Assembly (NCBI RefSeq): GCF_022664435.1
Contig: NZ_JAKREU010000016.1
Span: forward strand, 1-32,291
Length of the DNA stretch: 32,291 nt
Source of the DNA: Sphingomonas panni
GTDB taxonomy: Bacteria; Pseudomonadota; Alphaproteobacteria; Sphingomonadales; Sphingomonadaceae
Reading direction: 5' to 3'
A program made the position numbers and the translations under genes. Position 1 is the stretch's first letter. Every line of letters starts with the position of its first letter. Positions 14,471 through 22,105 of this stretch are shown here, piece by piece. The notes under the pieces were generated by a model. It did no database searches, was not told the DNA's origin, and saw only the letters and a list, made by a program, of their open reading frames with translations.

Positions 14471-14634
14471 CGTCAGCTTGACTCCGAGGGTCGACCCGGC
14501 TAACCGCGCCGCTTCGCAATTCGGCCCCGCATTCCCGGTGAAGCGGTGGCCCCGATTTCGGTCGGAGGCGAAGACCGGGAGCCGCGATCGTCCCCGGACG
14601 GTCAAACGTCATACCAGATTGCATTGGATTTACG

Positions 14635-15246
14635 ATGTCGAAGCGCTCCAGCGCCAAGTACAAGCTCGATCGCCGCCTTGGCGAGAATATCTGGGGTCGC
14701 CCCAAGAGCCCGGTGAACAAGCGTGAATACGGCCCCGGCCAGCACGGTCAGCGCCGCAAGGGCAAGATGTCGGACTTCGGCATCCAGCTGCGCGCGAAGC
14801 AGAAGCTGAAGGGCTATTACGGCGACGTCACCGAGAAGCAGTTCAAGCGCACCTACGAAGAAGCGTCGCGCATGAAGGGCGACACCGGTCAGAACCTGAT
14901 CGGCCTGCTCGAACAGCGCCTCGACATGATCGTGTACCGTGCGAAGTTCGCGCCGACCGTGTTCGCCGCGCGCCAGCTGGTCAGCCACGGCCACGTCCGC
15001 GTCAACGGCGTGAAGTGCAACATCGCGTCGCGCCGCTGCTATGTCGGCGACGAAATCTCGCTGGGCACCAAGGCGCAGGAAATGGCGTTGGTCCTCGAAG
15101 CGCAGACCCTCGCCGAGCGTGACGTGCCGGAATATATCGGCGCCGAAGGCACCAAGGTCACCTTCACCCGCGTCCCGACGCTGGACGAAGTGCCCTATCC
15201 GGTGAAGATGGAACCGAATCTGGTCGTGGAATTCTACTCGCGCTGA
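14635..15246 (+). CDS. rpsD: 30S ribosomal protein S4
   Basis: RpsD is a primary 16S-binding protein that nucleates 30S assembly. The 203-residue protein begins MSKRSSAKYKLDRRLGENIW and has the family's YGPGQHGQRRKGKMSDFG, LREKQKLK-like LRAKQKLKGYYGDV, and an S4 RNA-binding domain (about 93-155) with RLDMIVYRAKFAPTVFAARQLVSHGHVRVNG. It ends VVEFYSR as in alphaproteobacteria. As usual in this group it is monocistronic, away from the alpha operon. The 164 bases upstream (14471-14634) hold no gene and must carry its promoter and leader; no strong motif was recognised there. Confidence 0.98.
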   Translation: MSKRSSAKYKLDRRLGENIWGRPKSPVNKREYGPGQHGQRRKGKMSDFGIQLRAKQKLKGYYGDVTEKQFKRTYEEASRMKGDTGQNLIGLLEQRLDMIVYRAKFAPTVFAARQLVSHGHVRVNGVKCNIASRRCYVGDEISLGTKAQEMALVLEAQTLAERDVPEYIGAEGTKVTFTRVPTLDEVPYPVKMEPNLVVEFYSR

Positions 15247-15250
15247 CGTC

Positions 15251-15346
15251 GCGCCGAGCCAAGGTCCAGCAAAGCTGGACCGAGGCAAAAACTCGGCGCG
15301 AGCGGCCGGCGGGGCCAAGGCCCCGACCGACGCGGGCTTTGCCCGC
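15251..15346. other. Series of hairpins after rpsD
   Basis: Four stems lie in about 100 bases after the rpsD stop: GCGCCGAG (15251-15258) with CTCGGCGC (15292-15299) enclosing GTCCAGC-AAA-GCTGGAC (15264-15280); then GGGGCC-AA-GGCCCC (15311-15324); then GCGGGC-TTT-GCCCGC (15332-15346). All are perfect. They form a structured 3' region before the terminator and could stabilise the mRNA or be an independent small RNA. Confidence 0.6.
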
Positions 15347-15366
15347 GGCGCTGGCAGAAACAAAAT

Positions 15367-15393
15367 GGGCGGCCCCGCAAGAGGCCGCCCTTT
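15367..15393 (+). terminator. Rho-independent terminator of rpsD
   Basis: GGGCGGCC (15367-15374) pairs with GGCCGCCC (15383-15390) around an 8-base loop and is followed by TTTCT. AAAA precedes it, so it could work in both directions. The T run is short, as is common in GC-rich genomes. Confidence 0.75.
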
Positions 15394-15435
15394 CTGCGTC
15401 CTGGAACCGAGCGACCCGCGCGCCTCGCCGCAAAA

Positions 15436-15559
15436 GGCCCCAGCCTACGCTGGGGCGACGAGATATGATGGGAAGCAGACCGGTCATAGGCGGCAGGCGG
15501 CACGCCCAACCGGCCTCCCGGCCACAATCGTCATCCCAGCGAAGGCTGGGATCTCCCGG
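15436..15559. repeat. Family R units downstream of rpsD
   Basis: Two palindromic units: GCCCCAGCCTACGCTGGGGC within 15436-15460, and CGTCATCCCAGCGAAGGCTG within 15529-15559. They lie further apart than the other pairs (about 70 bases of spacer). The 391-base gap 15247-15637 thus holds hairpins, a terminator and these repeats, with no gene. Confidence 0.75.
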
Positions 15560-15637
15560 TTGCAGATACACCCCGCTCACCCTTTACCCCCACCTCCCCC
15601 CACGCGACACTTCCCGCGCCCCAAACCGCGAGGTCCC

Positions 15638-16318
15638 ATGCGCCGCCTGCCGATCGCCATCATCGCCCTGTTCCTCGCCACCCCCGCGACGGCGCAGACA
15701 GCGCCGCTCCACGACAATCCCGAAATGGCAAGGATGTTCGCCGAGGATCAGGCGATCCGCGAGAATATGAAACCGGAATGGTTCAAGGACATGACCTTCG
15801 TCCGCAAGATGTGGACCGACGACGCCGCCAGACGCACGCGGACCCGCGCCCTGCTCGACGAAGGCAAGCTGACGACGGCGGAGGATTATTACGCCGCCGC
15901 CTTCGTGTTCCAGCATGGTGACAAGCCGGAGGACTATCTGCTCGCGCATAGCCTCGCCCTCGCGTCGGCGGCACGCGGCAGGAAGGAAGCCAGCTGGATC
16001 GCCGCCGCGACGCTCGACCGCTACCTGCAGAATATCGGCCAGAAGCAGATTTACGGCACCCAGTGGCGCGCGCAGGAAAACCGCCAACTGACCCGCGAGC
16101 CCTATGACCGCGCACTGATTCCCGACGCACTGCGCACCGCGCTCGGCGTCCCGGTACAGGCCGAACAGGACAAGAGGCTGGCGGAGATGCAGCCCGATAA
16201 CCGCTTTCCTACAAAGCCGTGCCCCGGCAATATTGCACCGGGACCGACGCGCCCCCGCTCTTTGACATCGCCGCCACAACCAAACGCCACGCCGCGCGCA
16301 ACTGCGTCACTAGTGTGA
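15638..16318 (+). CDS. Secreted DUF6624-like protein
   Basis: A 226-residue protein with a signal peptide (MRRLPIAIIALFLATPATAQ, cleavage after AQ). The mature domain is helical: EDQAIRENM, DDAARRTRTRALLDEGKL, TAEDYYAAAFVFQHG, AHSLALASAARG, WIAAATLDRYLQNIGQKQIYGTQ. The DYYxAAFVFQHG and LDRYLQxIGxxQIYGTQ signatures resemble DUF6624-type proteins, of unknown function. The last 30 or so residues are Pro/Thr-rich and the stop codon falls within a direct repeat (16308-16334), so the natural C-terminus may have been altered by that repeat. ATG 15638 is chosen for the signal peptide and a GAGG 6 bases upstream; an in-frame ORF starting at 15365 runs through the repeats and is rejected. Confidence 0.75.
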   Translation: MRRLPIAIIALFLATPATAQTAPLHDNPEMARMFAEDQAIRENMKPEWFKDMTFVRKMWTDDAARRTRTRALLDEGKLTTAEDYYAAAFVFQHGDKPEDYLLAHSLALASAARGRKEASWIAAATLDRYLQNIGQKQIYGTQWRAQENRQLTREPYDRALIPDALRTALGVPVQAEQDKRLAEMQPDNRFPTKPCPGNIAPGPTRPRSLTSPPQPNATPRATASLV

Positions 16319-16401
16319 ACTTTGTGAACTTTGGACCGCCGCTCCGCGCCCGGCGATACCCTGCGCAACCACGCCACTAGTGTGAACTTCGTGAACTTTG
16401 G
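16308..16401. repeat. Direct repeat of a CACTAGTG/GTGAACTTTG unit
   Basis: A 27-base unit, CACTAGTGTGAACTTTGTGA and on, occurs at 16308-16334 and again at 16375-16401 with one change, 67 bases apart start to start. Each contains the palindrome CACTAGTG and two tandem GTGAACTT words. It lies between two convergent genes and includes the stop of the DUF6624-like gene. Confidence 0.8.
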
Positions 16402-16408
16402 CCCCGCG

Positions 16409-16957
16409 CTACAGCCCACTCGCCCGTAGCTGCGCCCGCAAATTCGCCCGTGTCCGCTCGTCCACCGGCGGCAATTCCCGCGCCGCCTTGCCCCGCCGCA
16501 GTCGCGCCCGGTCGCGTTCGTCGGGCGACACCGCCCGCACGCGCACCGGCACCACGCCCGCCCCGCGTACGCCCAGCGCCTCGGCCGCGCCCTTCGACAG
16601 GTCGAGAATCCGGCCCCGCCCCGTAAACGGCCCGCGATCGTTGACCCGCACCAGGATCCGCCGCCCGGTGTCGAGCGCGGTCACCTCGACATAGCTCGGC
16701 AGCGGCAGGGTGGTATGCGCCGCGCTCACCCCGCCGGGCCGGAACCGCTCGCCACTGGCGGTCCGCCGGCCCGACTCGCTGCCATACCAGCTGGCCATGC
16801 CCAGCATGTCATAGGTCGGGTCCGCTGCCGGCGTGTAGGTCGTACCTCGCACCCGGTACGGCGCACCGATCTTGACCGTCGCATCGCTGACCGGGCGATA
16901 ATCGCCCCCGGCACAGGCCGACAGCCCCGCCGCCAGCAGGACCCAGGCGCGCTTCAT
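16409..16957 (-). CDS. rlpA: RlpA-like septal lipoprotein
   Basis: RlpA is an outer-membrane lipoprotein at the division septum that, in some bacteria, cleaves peptidoglycan glycans lacking stem peptides. The 182-residue protein has a lipoprotein signal (MKRAWVLLAAGLSACAGG, lipobox LSAC). The double-psi beta-barrel follows: GMASWYGSESGRRTASGERF, AAHTTLPLPSYVEVTAL, RILVRVNDRGPF and RILDLSKGAAEALG, the usual catalytic Asp/His signature. There is no C-terminal SPOR domain; the tail is basic (RLRRGKAARELPPVDERTRANL), so peptidoglycan targeting may differ. Its ATG overlaps the TGA of the upstream lipoprotein gene (ATGA), so the two are translationally coupled. Confidence 0.93.
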   Translation of the reverse strand: MKRAWVLLAAGLSACAGGDYRPVSDATVKIGAPYRVRGTTYTPAADPTYDMLGMASWYGSESGRRTASGERFRPGGVSAAHTTLPLPSYVEVTALDTGRRILVRVNDRGPFTGRGRILDLSKGAAEALGVRGAGVVPVRVRAVSPDERDRARLRRGKAARELPPVDERTRANLRAQLRASGL

Positions 16958-17448
16958 CGCTGCACCGGGGCGGTCTTGATCGGTGGCAGGGGCGGTGGCG
17001 GTATCTGTATGTCCGGCATGGCCATGCCGTCCGCGCGGGTCATCCGCTCCCCGGTGCAGCGGAACGCCAACAGCCGCATCGGCTGCGTCCATGGACCCAG
17101 GATCGCCAGCACATCCTCGTCCTCGCGCAGGATCGTGATCCCGGTCGCCGTCGGATAGCGCCGTGTCGCCCGCGCCGCGATGGCGGTCAGCCGCGCCCGG
17201 CACGCCGCCGCATCGGCCAGAACGGCCTCCCCCCGGAACACGCCCTTGCCGCCGACGAACGCCGACCTGTGGGGCAGCGCCTCGATCGGCAGGGCCAGCG
17301 GCTTGCCCGCCGGCAGGAACATCATCTGCCCGGTACCGCCCGGCCGTACCGGCGGCGAATAGATCGCGGTCAGCGGCGCCGTACCGCCGCCCTCGCCCGC
17401 AGCACATCCGGCCAGCGACAGCATGACCGCAACGAACCCTCTGCGCAT
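16954..17448 (-). CDS. Unrecognised lipoprotein upstream of rlpA
   Basis: A 164-residue predicted lipoprotein: MRRGFVAVMLSLAGCAAG with lipobox LAGC, preceded by GAGGAACG as a ribosome site, which sets the start at ATG 17448 rather than 17469. The mature part shows FLPAGKPLALPIEALPHRS, a pair of Cys (AACRARL and FRCTGER) that could be disulfide-linked, and ends in a Pro-rich tail (IQIPPPPLPPIKTAPVQR). I do not recognise the family. Its stop overlaps the rlpA start by 4 bases, suggesting a linked envelope role. Confidence 0.75.
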   Translation of the reverse strand: MRRGFVAVMLSLAGCAAGEGGGTAPLTAIYSPPVRPGGTGQMMFLPAGKPLALPIEALPHRSAFVGGKGVFRGEAVLADAAACRARLTAIAARATRRYPTATGITILREDEDVLAILGPWTQPMRLLAFRCTGERMTRADGMAMPDIQIPPPPLPPIKTAPVQR

Positions 17449-17566
17449 CGTTCCTCGCGTCGAACCCATCGTTCGGACGATAGCTGCTGCTGCCGCGCAA
17501 CGATACCCACCCCCTTGCCGATACCCACCCGCGCCCGCTACCCCGCCCGATCAAAGGAGACGCCCC

Positions 17567-18676
17567 ATGAAGACCCGCGCCGCCGTCGCATTCGAAGCCA
17601 AGAAGCCGCTGGAAATCGTCGAACTCGACCTCGAAGGGCCGAAAGCCGGCGAAGTCCTGATCGAGATCATGGCGACCGGCATCTGCCACACCGACGCCTA
17701 CACGCTCGACGGGCTGGATTCGGAAGGCATCTTCCCCAGCGTGCTGGGCCACGAAGGCGCCGGCATCGTCCGCGAAGTCGGCGCGGGCGTCACCAGCCTC
17801 GCCATCGGCGATCACGTCATCCCGCTCTACACCCCCGAATGCCGCCAGTGTAAGTCGTGCCTGTCGGGCAAGACCAACCTGTGCACCGCGATCCGCGCGA
17901 CGCAGGGCAAGGGTCTGATGCCCGACGGCACGACCCGCTTCAGCTACAAGGGCCAGCCGATCTTCCATTATATGGGCTGCTCGACCTTCTCGAACTTCAC
18001 GGTGCTGCCCGAGATCGCGGTGGCGAAAATCCGCGAGGATGCGCCGTTCCAGACCAGCTGCTATGTCGGCTGCGGCGTCACCACCGGCGTCGGCGCGGTG
18101 GTCAACACCGCCAAGGTGCAGGTCGGCGACAATGTGATCGTCTTCGGGCTGGGCGGCATCGGGCTGAACGTGCTGCAGGGCGCGCGCATGGCCGGGGCGA
18201 ACATGATTATCGGCGTCGACATCAACCCGGATCGCGAGGAATGGGGCCGTCGCTTCGGCATGACCCATTTCGTCAATCCGAAGGACGTCAGCGGCGACAT
18301 CGTCCAGCATCTCGTCGCGCTGACCGATGGCGGGGCGGACTATACGTTCGACTGCACCGGCAACACGACCGTCATGCGCCAGGCGCTGGAGGCGTGCCAT
18401 CGCGGCTGGGGTACCAGCGTCGTCATCGGCGTGGCGGAGGCAGGCAAGGAGATCGCCACCCGCCCGTTCCAGCTGGTCACCGGGCGCAACTGGCGCGGGA
18501 CCGCATTCGGCGGGGCGAAGGGCCGGACCGACGTGCCGAAGATCGTCGACTGGTACATGAACGGCAAGATCGAGATCGACCCGATGATCACCCATGTCCT
18601 CAGCCTTGAAGAGATCAACAAGGGGTTCGACCTGATGCACGCCGGGGAAAGCATCCGTTCCGTCGTGGTATATTGA
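17567..18676 (+). CDS. frmA: S-(hydroxymethyl)glutathione dehydrogenase (class III alcohol dehydrogenase)
   Basis: Zinc enzyme that oxidises S-hydroxymethylglutathione with NAD, the main route of formaldehyde detoxification; it also reduces S-nitrosoglutathione. Catalytic zinc ligands Cys40 (GICHTDAY) and His62 (GHEGAG) and the structural zinc Cys92, Cys95, Cys98 and Cys106 (ECRQCKSCLSGKTNLC) are present, followed by VGCGVTTGVGAVVNTAKV with the third catalytic ligand and the NAD fold VFGLGGIGLNVLQGARMAG. The 369-residue length and the FxYxGxPIFHYMGCSTFSNFTV segment fit class III. ATG 17567 has AAGGAG 8 bases upstream. S-formylglutathione hydrolase, often next to it, is not seen here; the next genes look like a sugar operon. 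Confidence 0.96.
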   Translation: MKTRAAVAFEAKKPLEIVELDLEGPKAGEVLIEIMATGICHTDAYTLDGLDSEGIFPSVLGHEGAGIVREVGAGVTSLAIGDHVIPLYTPECRQCKSCLSGKTNLCTAIRATQGKGLMPDGTTRFSYKGQPIFHYMGCSTFSNFTVLPEIAVAKIREDAPFQTSCYVGCGVTTGVGAVVNTAKVQVGDNVIVFGLGGIGLNVLQGARMAGANMIIGVDINPDREEWGRRFGMTHFVNPKDVSGDIVQHLVALTDGGADYTFDCTGNTTVMRQALEACHRGWGTSVVIGVAEAGKEIATRPFQLVTGRNWRGTAFGGAKGRTDVPKIVDWYMNGKIEIDPMITHVLSLEEINKGFDLMHAGESIRSVVVY

Positions 18677-18685
18677 CGTTTGATT

Positions 18686-18722
18686 TTGACAGGTGAAATT
18701 TCTTCGCGAATATAAGCGAAGA
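18686..18722 (+). promoter_or_regulatory. Candidate promoter and operator of the fucose-type operon
   Basis: In the 57-base gap after frmA, TTGACA (18686-18691) is followed after 17 bases by AATATA (18709-18714), or after 19 by TATAAG, a good sigma-70-like match. TCTTCGC (18701-18707) and GCGAAGA (18716-18722) form a perfect 7-base inverted repeat with an 8-base AT-rich centre covering the -10 region, as a repressor operator would. The ribosome site GAGG follows, then ATG 18734. No regulator gene is adjacent. Confidence 0.6.
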
Positions 18723-18733
18723 GAGGATAGGCA

Positions 18734-19741
18734 ATGACGCACGGGCTGGTCCCTGCCAAGCTTGGCTTTGGCGGGGCCGCGATCGGTAACCTGTATCGAC
18801 CGGTCGGCGACGACGCCGTCCGTACGACCATCGACGCCGCATGGGATCGGGGCATTCGCCGCTTCGATACCGCGCCGCATTACGGCTTCGGCCTGTCGGA
18901 ACGGCGGCTGGGCGACGCGCTGGCCGAGCTTGATCCCGGTCAGCAGGCCTATGTCTCGACCAAGGTCGGCCGGGTGCTGCGCCCCGCCCCCGACCGCGAC
19001 CTTGCCGCCGAGCGACAGGGCTTCGTCTCGCCCGAACCGGTCGAAAGTGCGTTCGACTATTCGCGGGACGGGGTACTCGCCTCGTTCGATGCCAGCCGTC
19101 GGCGGTTGCGCCGCGACCGGATCGACCTGCTGCTGGCGCATGATCTGGGTGCGATGACCCATGGTACGGACGCACCGGCGCAGATGGCGACCTTCCTCGA
19201 CGGCGGCTATCCGGCGATGCGCGAGCTTCGCGACGCCGGCACGGTCGGCGCGATCGGCATCGGCGTGAACGAGATCGCGGTGTGCGAGGAACTGCTCGAC
19301 CGAATCGACCTCGACGTCATCCTGCTCGCCGGGCGCTATACGCTGCTCGAGCAGGACGCGCTCGACACGCTGCTGCCCCGTTGCCTGGCGAGAGGCGTGC
19401 GGGTGATCGTCGGCGGTCCCTATAATTCGGGGATCCTCGCCTCGGGCACCGGACCGGACGCCCGCTATAACTACGGAACACCCCCGGCCGAGGTAACGCG
19501 CCGGGTCGATGCCATCGCCGCGATCTGTACCCGCCATGGCGTGCCGATGGCCGCTGCCGCGCTGCAATTCCCGATGGCGCATCCGGCCGTGACGGCGGTG
19601 ATCCCCGGCATGGCCGATCCGGCAGAAGTGACGCAGGCCGTGACGCTGGCGACCCTGCCCCTGCCCGCGGCGCTGTGGACCGACCTGATCGATGCTGGCC
19701 TGATCCGCGCCGACGCCCCCGTTCCCAAGGAGACCGCATGA
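18734..19741 (+). CDS. Aldo/keto reductase, probable L-fucose (D-threo-aldose) dehydrogenase
   Basis: A 335-residue aldo/keto reductase of the type that oxidises L-fucose and similar aldoses to the lactone with NAD(P). The catalytic tetrad is visible: Asp45 and Tyr50 (RRFDTAPHYGFG), Lys77 (VSTKVGR) and His136 (LLLAHDLG). The segment with FDYSRDGVLASFDASRRRL is shared with D-threo-aldose 1-dehydrogenase, L-fucose dehydrogenase and pyridoxal dehydrogenase, which are close relatives, so the substrate comes mainly from context: the next genes are an SDR like 2-keto-3-deoxy-L-fuconate dehydrogenase, a RhaM/FucU-like mutarotase and a FucP permease. Its stop overlaps the SDR start (ATGA). Confidence 0.85.
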   Translation: MTHGLVPAKLGFGGAAIGNLYRPVGDDAVRTTIDAAWDRGIRRFDTAPHYGFGLSERRLGDALAELDPGQQAYVSTKVGRVLRPAPDRDLAAERQGFVSPEPVESAFDYSRDGVLASFDASRRRLRRDRIDLLLAHDLGAMTHGTDAPAQMATFLDGGYPAMRELRDAGTVGAIGIGVNEIAVCEELLDRIDLDVILLAGRYTLLEQDALDTLLPRCLARGVRVIVGGPYNSGILASGTGPDARYNYGTPPAEVTRRVDAIAAICTRHGVPMAAAALQFPMAHPAVTAVIPGMADPAEVTQAVTLATLPLPAALWTDLIDAGLIRADAPVPKETA

Positions 19742-20469
19742 CCCGCCTGTCCGGCAAAACCGCCATCGTCACCGCCGCCGCACAGGGCATCGGCCGCGCC
19801 GCCGCCGAACTCTTCGCCCGCGAAGGCGCGCGCGTGCTGGCGCTCGACATCAACGGCGACGCGCTGGCGACCCTGGCGGGGTGTGAACGGCATGTCGTCG
19901 ACCTGATGGACGGACAGGCGATCAAGGATTTCGCGGCACGGGTCGGCGCGGTCGACATCCTGTTCAACTGCGCCGGCTTCGTCCATGCTGGCACGATCCT
20001 GACGACCGAGGAATCCGACTGGGACTTCAGCTTCGACCTGAACGCCCGGTCGCAATATCGCCTGATCCGTGCGCTGCTGCCGGCGATGATCGCGAACGGC
20101 GGCGGATCGATCGTCAACATGTCGTCGGTCGCCAGCCATGTGATCGCGGTGCCGGGCCGGTTCGTCTACACCGCGTCGAAGGCGGCGGTGATCGGCCTGA
20201 CCAAGTCGGTCGCGCTCGATTTCGTGGGGTCCGGCATCCGCTGCAATGCGATCTGCCCCGGCACGGTCCAGTCGCCCTCCCTCGAAGAGCGCATGGCCGC
20301 GACCGGCGATGCGGAGGCCGCCCGCGCCGCCTTCACCGCGCGCCAGCCGATGGGGCGGCTTGGCCGGGCGGAGGAGATTGCCGAACTGGCGCTCTACCTC
20401 GCCTCCGACGCATCGTCCTACACCACCGGCGCGGTGCATGTGATCGACGGGGGCTGGTCGAACGCATGA
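19738..20469 (+). CDS. SDR oxidoreductase, probable 2-keto-3-deoxy-L-fuconate dehydrogenase
   Basis: A 243-residue classical short-chain dehydrogenase. The NAD site is TAAAQGIGRAAAELFAREG with Asp38 (LALDING) selecting NAD. The catalytic residues are Ser130 region (NMSSVAS), Tyr144 and Lys148 (YTASKAAV). The TAAAQGIGRA form is shared with 2-keto-3-deoxy-L-fuconate dehydrogenase of Xanthomonas and animal BDH2, and the C-terminus ends DGGWSNA as in that group. The expected reaction is oxidation of 2-keto-3-deoxy-L-fuconate to the 2,4-diketo acid in the non-phosphorylating fucose route. ATG 19738 is in AAGGAGACCGCATGA, overlapping the preceding stop; the next gene overlaps its stop likewise. Confidence 0.87.
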   Translation: MTRLSGKTAIVTAAAQGIGRAAAELFAREGARVLALDINGDALATLAGCERHVVDLMDGQAIKDFAARVGAVDILFNCAGFVHAGTILTTEESDWDFSFDLNARSQYRLIRALLPAMIANGGGSIVNMSSVASHVIAVPGRFVYTASKAAVIGLTKSVALDFVGSGIRCNAICPGTVQSPSLEERMAATGDAEAARAAFTARQPMGRLGRAEEIAELALYLASDASSYTTGAVHVIDGGWSNA

Positions 20470-20810
20470 TCCGCGTCCTGACCCTCGACCTCGTCGACGA
20501 TGCGGCGGCGATCGCCGAATATGAACGCTGGCACAAACCCGGCAACGTGCCCGCCCCCGTGCTGGCCGCAATCCGGGCTGGGGGGGTCGAGGAGATGCAG
20601 ATCTTCCGTCTCCGCAACCGGCTGGTGATGACGATGACCGTGGCGCCCGGTTTCGATCCCGCCGGCAAGGCGCAAGCCGACGCCGCCGACCCCGAGGTCG
20701 CGGCATGGGAAGCGCGCATGGGCGAGTTCCAGCGCGCACTGCCCGATGCACCCGATGGCAGCCGCTGGACGCCGATGACGCCGATCTTCGCCCTGAGCGA
20801 TCATCCGTGA
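20466..20810 (+). CDS. L-rhamnose/L-fucose mutarotase-like protein
   Basis: A 114-residue dimeric alpha/beta-barrel type protein of the RhaM (DUF718) family, which speeds alpha/beta anomer exchange of L-sugars. Visible features are the first strand (RVLTLDLVDDAAAIAEYERWH) with the family His, the segment PAPVLAAIRAGGVEEMQIFRLRNRLVMTM, and a C-terminal WTPMTPIFALSDHP in place of the usual W.x.M.x.VFxL. It overlaps both neighbours by 4 bases, which ties it to sugar handling in the same operon: the mutarotase would supply the anomer used by the aldo/keto reductase. Confidence 0.85.
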   Translation: MIRVLTLDLVDDAAAIAEYERWHKPGNVPAPVLAAIRAGGVEEMQIFRLRNRLVMTMTVAPGFDPAGKAQADAADPEVAAWEARMGEFQRALPDAPDGSRWTPMTPIFALSDHP

Positions 20811-22105
20811 TCGCCCCCGCCGCCCCGCCCGCCGTCACCACTGCCGGGACCGGGCGGCGCTTCATCGCGCCGGGCTATGCCGCCGGCTTCGCGGTGGTGG
20901 TCAGCCTGTTCTTCCTCTGGGCGGTCGCGAACAATTTCAACGACCTGCTGATCCGCCAGTTTCAAAAGGCGCTCGACCTCAACCGTGCCCAAGCCGGGCT
21001 GGTCCAGTTCGCCTTCTATATCGGCTATTTCGTCATGGCGCTGCCTGCCGGGCTGGTGCTGCGCCGCTTCGGTTATCGCACCGGCATCCTCACGGGCCTG
21101 GGATTTTATGCAGCCGGGGCGCTGCTCTTCTTTCCGGCGGCGGAGACACGCGAATATGCCGCGTTCCTCGCCGCCTTGTTCGTCATCGCTGCCGGCGCGG
21201 CGTTCCTCGAAACCGCCGCCAACCCCTATATCGTCGCGTTCGGCGATCCGGCACGCGCCGAACAGCGGCTCAACCTGGCACAGGCGTTCAATGGCTTGGG
21301 CGGGGCCATCGCTCCGATCATTGGCGCGAAGTTCATCTTTTCCGGCGTCGAACATGACCGCGCGTCGCTCGATGCGATGGCCCCCGCCGCCCGCGCCGCC
21401 TATCGCGCGGCGGAGGCACAGATGGTGCAGCTGCCCTATCTGGTGCTGGCCGGCGTGGTCGTGCTGATCGCTATCGCCGTCGCGCTGGTCCGCCTGCCCG
21501 AAGTACCGCGCGACACCGGCGGCAACACGCTGCGGGGGCTGCGGTCGGTGCTGGGGGTCCGGGCACTGCGCTGGGCGGTGGCCGCGCAATTCTTCTATGT
21601 CGGTGCGCAGGTCGGGGTTTGGAGCTTCTTCATCGACGTGGTGAAGACGATCAGCCCCGCGACGCCCGAACGGCAGGCCGCCTATCTCCTGTCGATCAGC
21701 CTCGCGCTCTTCCTTGCCGGGCGGCTGATCGGCACGCTGCTGATGCACCGCATCGTCGCGACCCGGCTGCTCGCCGCCTTCGCCATCGCCAACATTCTGT
21801 TGATGCTGGTCGCAGCGCTCGGCCACGGCATGGTCGCGATCTACGCGCTGACGCTCAGCAGCCTGTTCATGTCGATCATGTTCCCCACCATCTTCTCGCT
21901 CGGCGTCCGCGACCTAGGGCCGCGCGCCCCGCTGGGCGCGCCGCTGATCGTGATGGCGGTGATCGGCGGGGCGGTGTTTCCGCCGCTGATGGGCTGGCTG
22001 AGCCATGGTACCGTGTCGATCCAGACCGCGATGCTGGTGCCATGCCTGTCGTTCGCGGTCGTGCTGGCCTTCGCCCTGACCGTGCCGCGCGCCGCTCAGC
22101 GGTAG
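20807..22105 (+). CDS. fucP: L-fucose:H+ symporter FucP-like permease
   Basis: A 432-residue 12-helix MFS transporter of the FHS (fucose/glucose/galactose) family. Hallmarks are LFFLWAVANNFNDLLIRQFQ in helix 1, LVQFAFYIGYFVMALPAG, ETAANPYIVAFGDP, RLNLAQAFNGLGGAIAPIIG, FFYVGAQVGVWSFFID and LSSLFMSIMFPTIFSLGVRDLG. These include the acidic and Asn residues for proton-coupled sugar transport. The GTG start at 20807 gives a 4-base overlap (GTGA) with the mutarotase stop; an in-frame ATG at 20705 would lie inside the mutarotase gene and adds an unconserved leader. The 3' end overlaps the convergent amidohydrolase gene by 10 bases. Confidence 0.92.
   Translation: MIAPAAPPAVTTAGTGRRFIAPGYAAGFAVVVSLFFLWAVANNFNDLLIRQFQKALDLNRAQAGLVQFAFYIGYFVMALPAGLVLRRFGYRTGILTGLGFYAAGALLFFPAAETREYAAFLAALFVIAAGAAFLETAANPYIVAFGDPARAEQRLNLAQAFNGLGGAIAPIIGAKFIFSGVEHDRASLDAMAPAARAAYRAAEAQMVQLPYLVLAGVVVLIAIAVALVRLPEVPRDTGGNTLRGLRSVLGVRALRWAVAAQFFYVGAQVGVWSFFIDVVKTISPATPERQAAYLLSISLALFLAGRLIGTLLMHRIVATRLLAAFAIANILLMLVAALGHGMVAIYALTLSSLFMSIMFPTIFSLGVRDLGPRAPLGAPLIVMAVIGGAVFPPLMGWLSHGTVSIQTAMLVPCLSFAVVLAFALTVPRAAQR

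Noticed and set aside
16409..19582. 1057-codon minus-strand frame spanning rlpA to the aldo/keto reductase
   Set aside because: Only its last 182 codons are rlpA; the rest is antisense to frmA and the aldo/keto reductase. rlpA has its own lipoprotein start at 16957.
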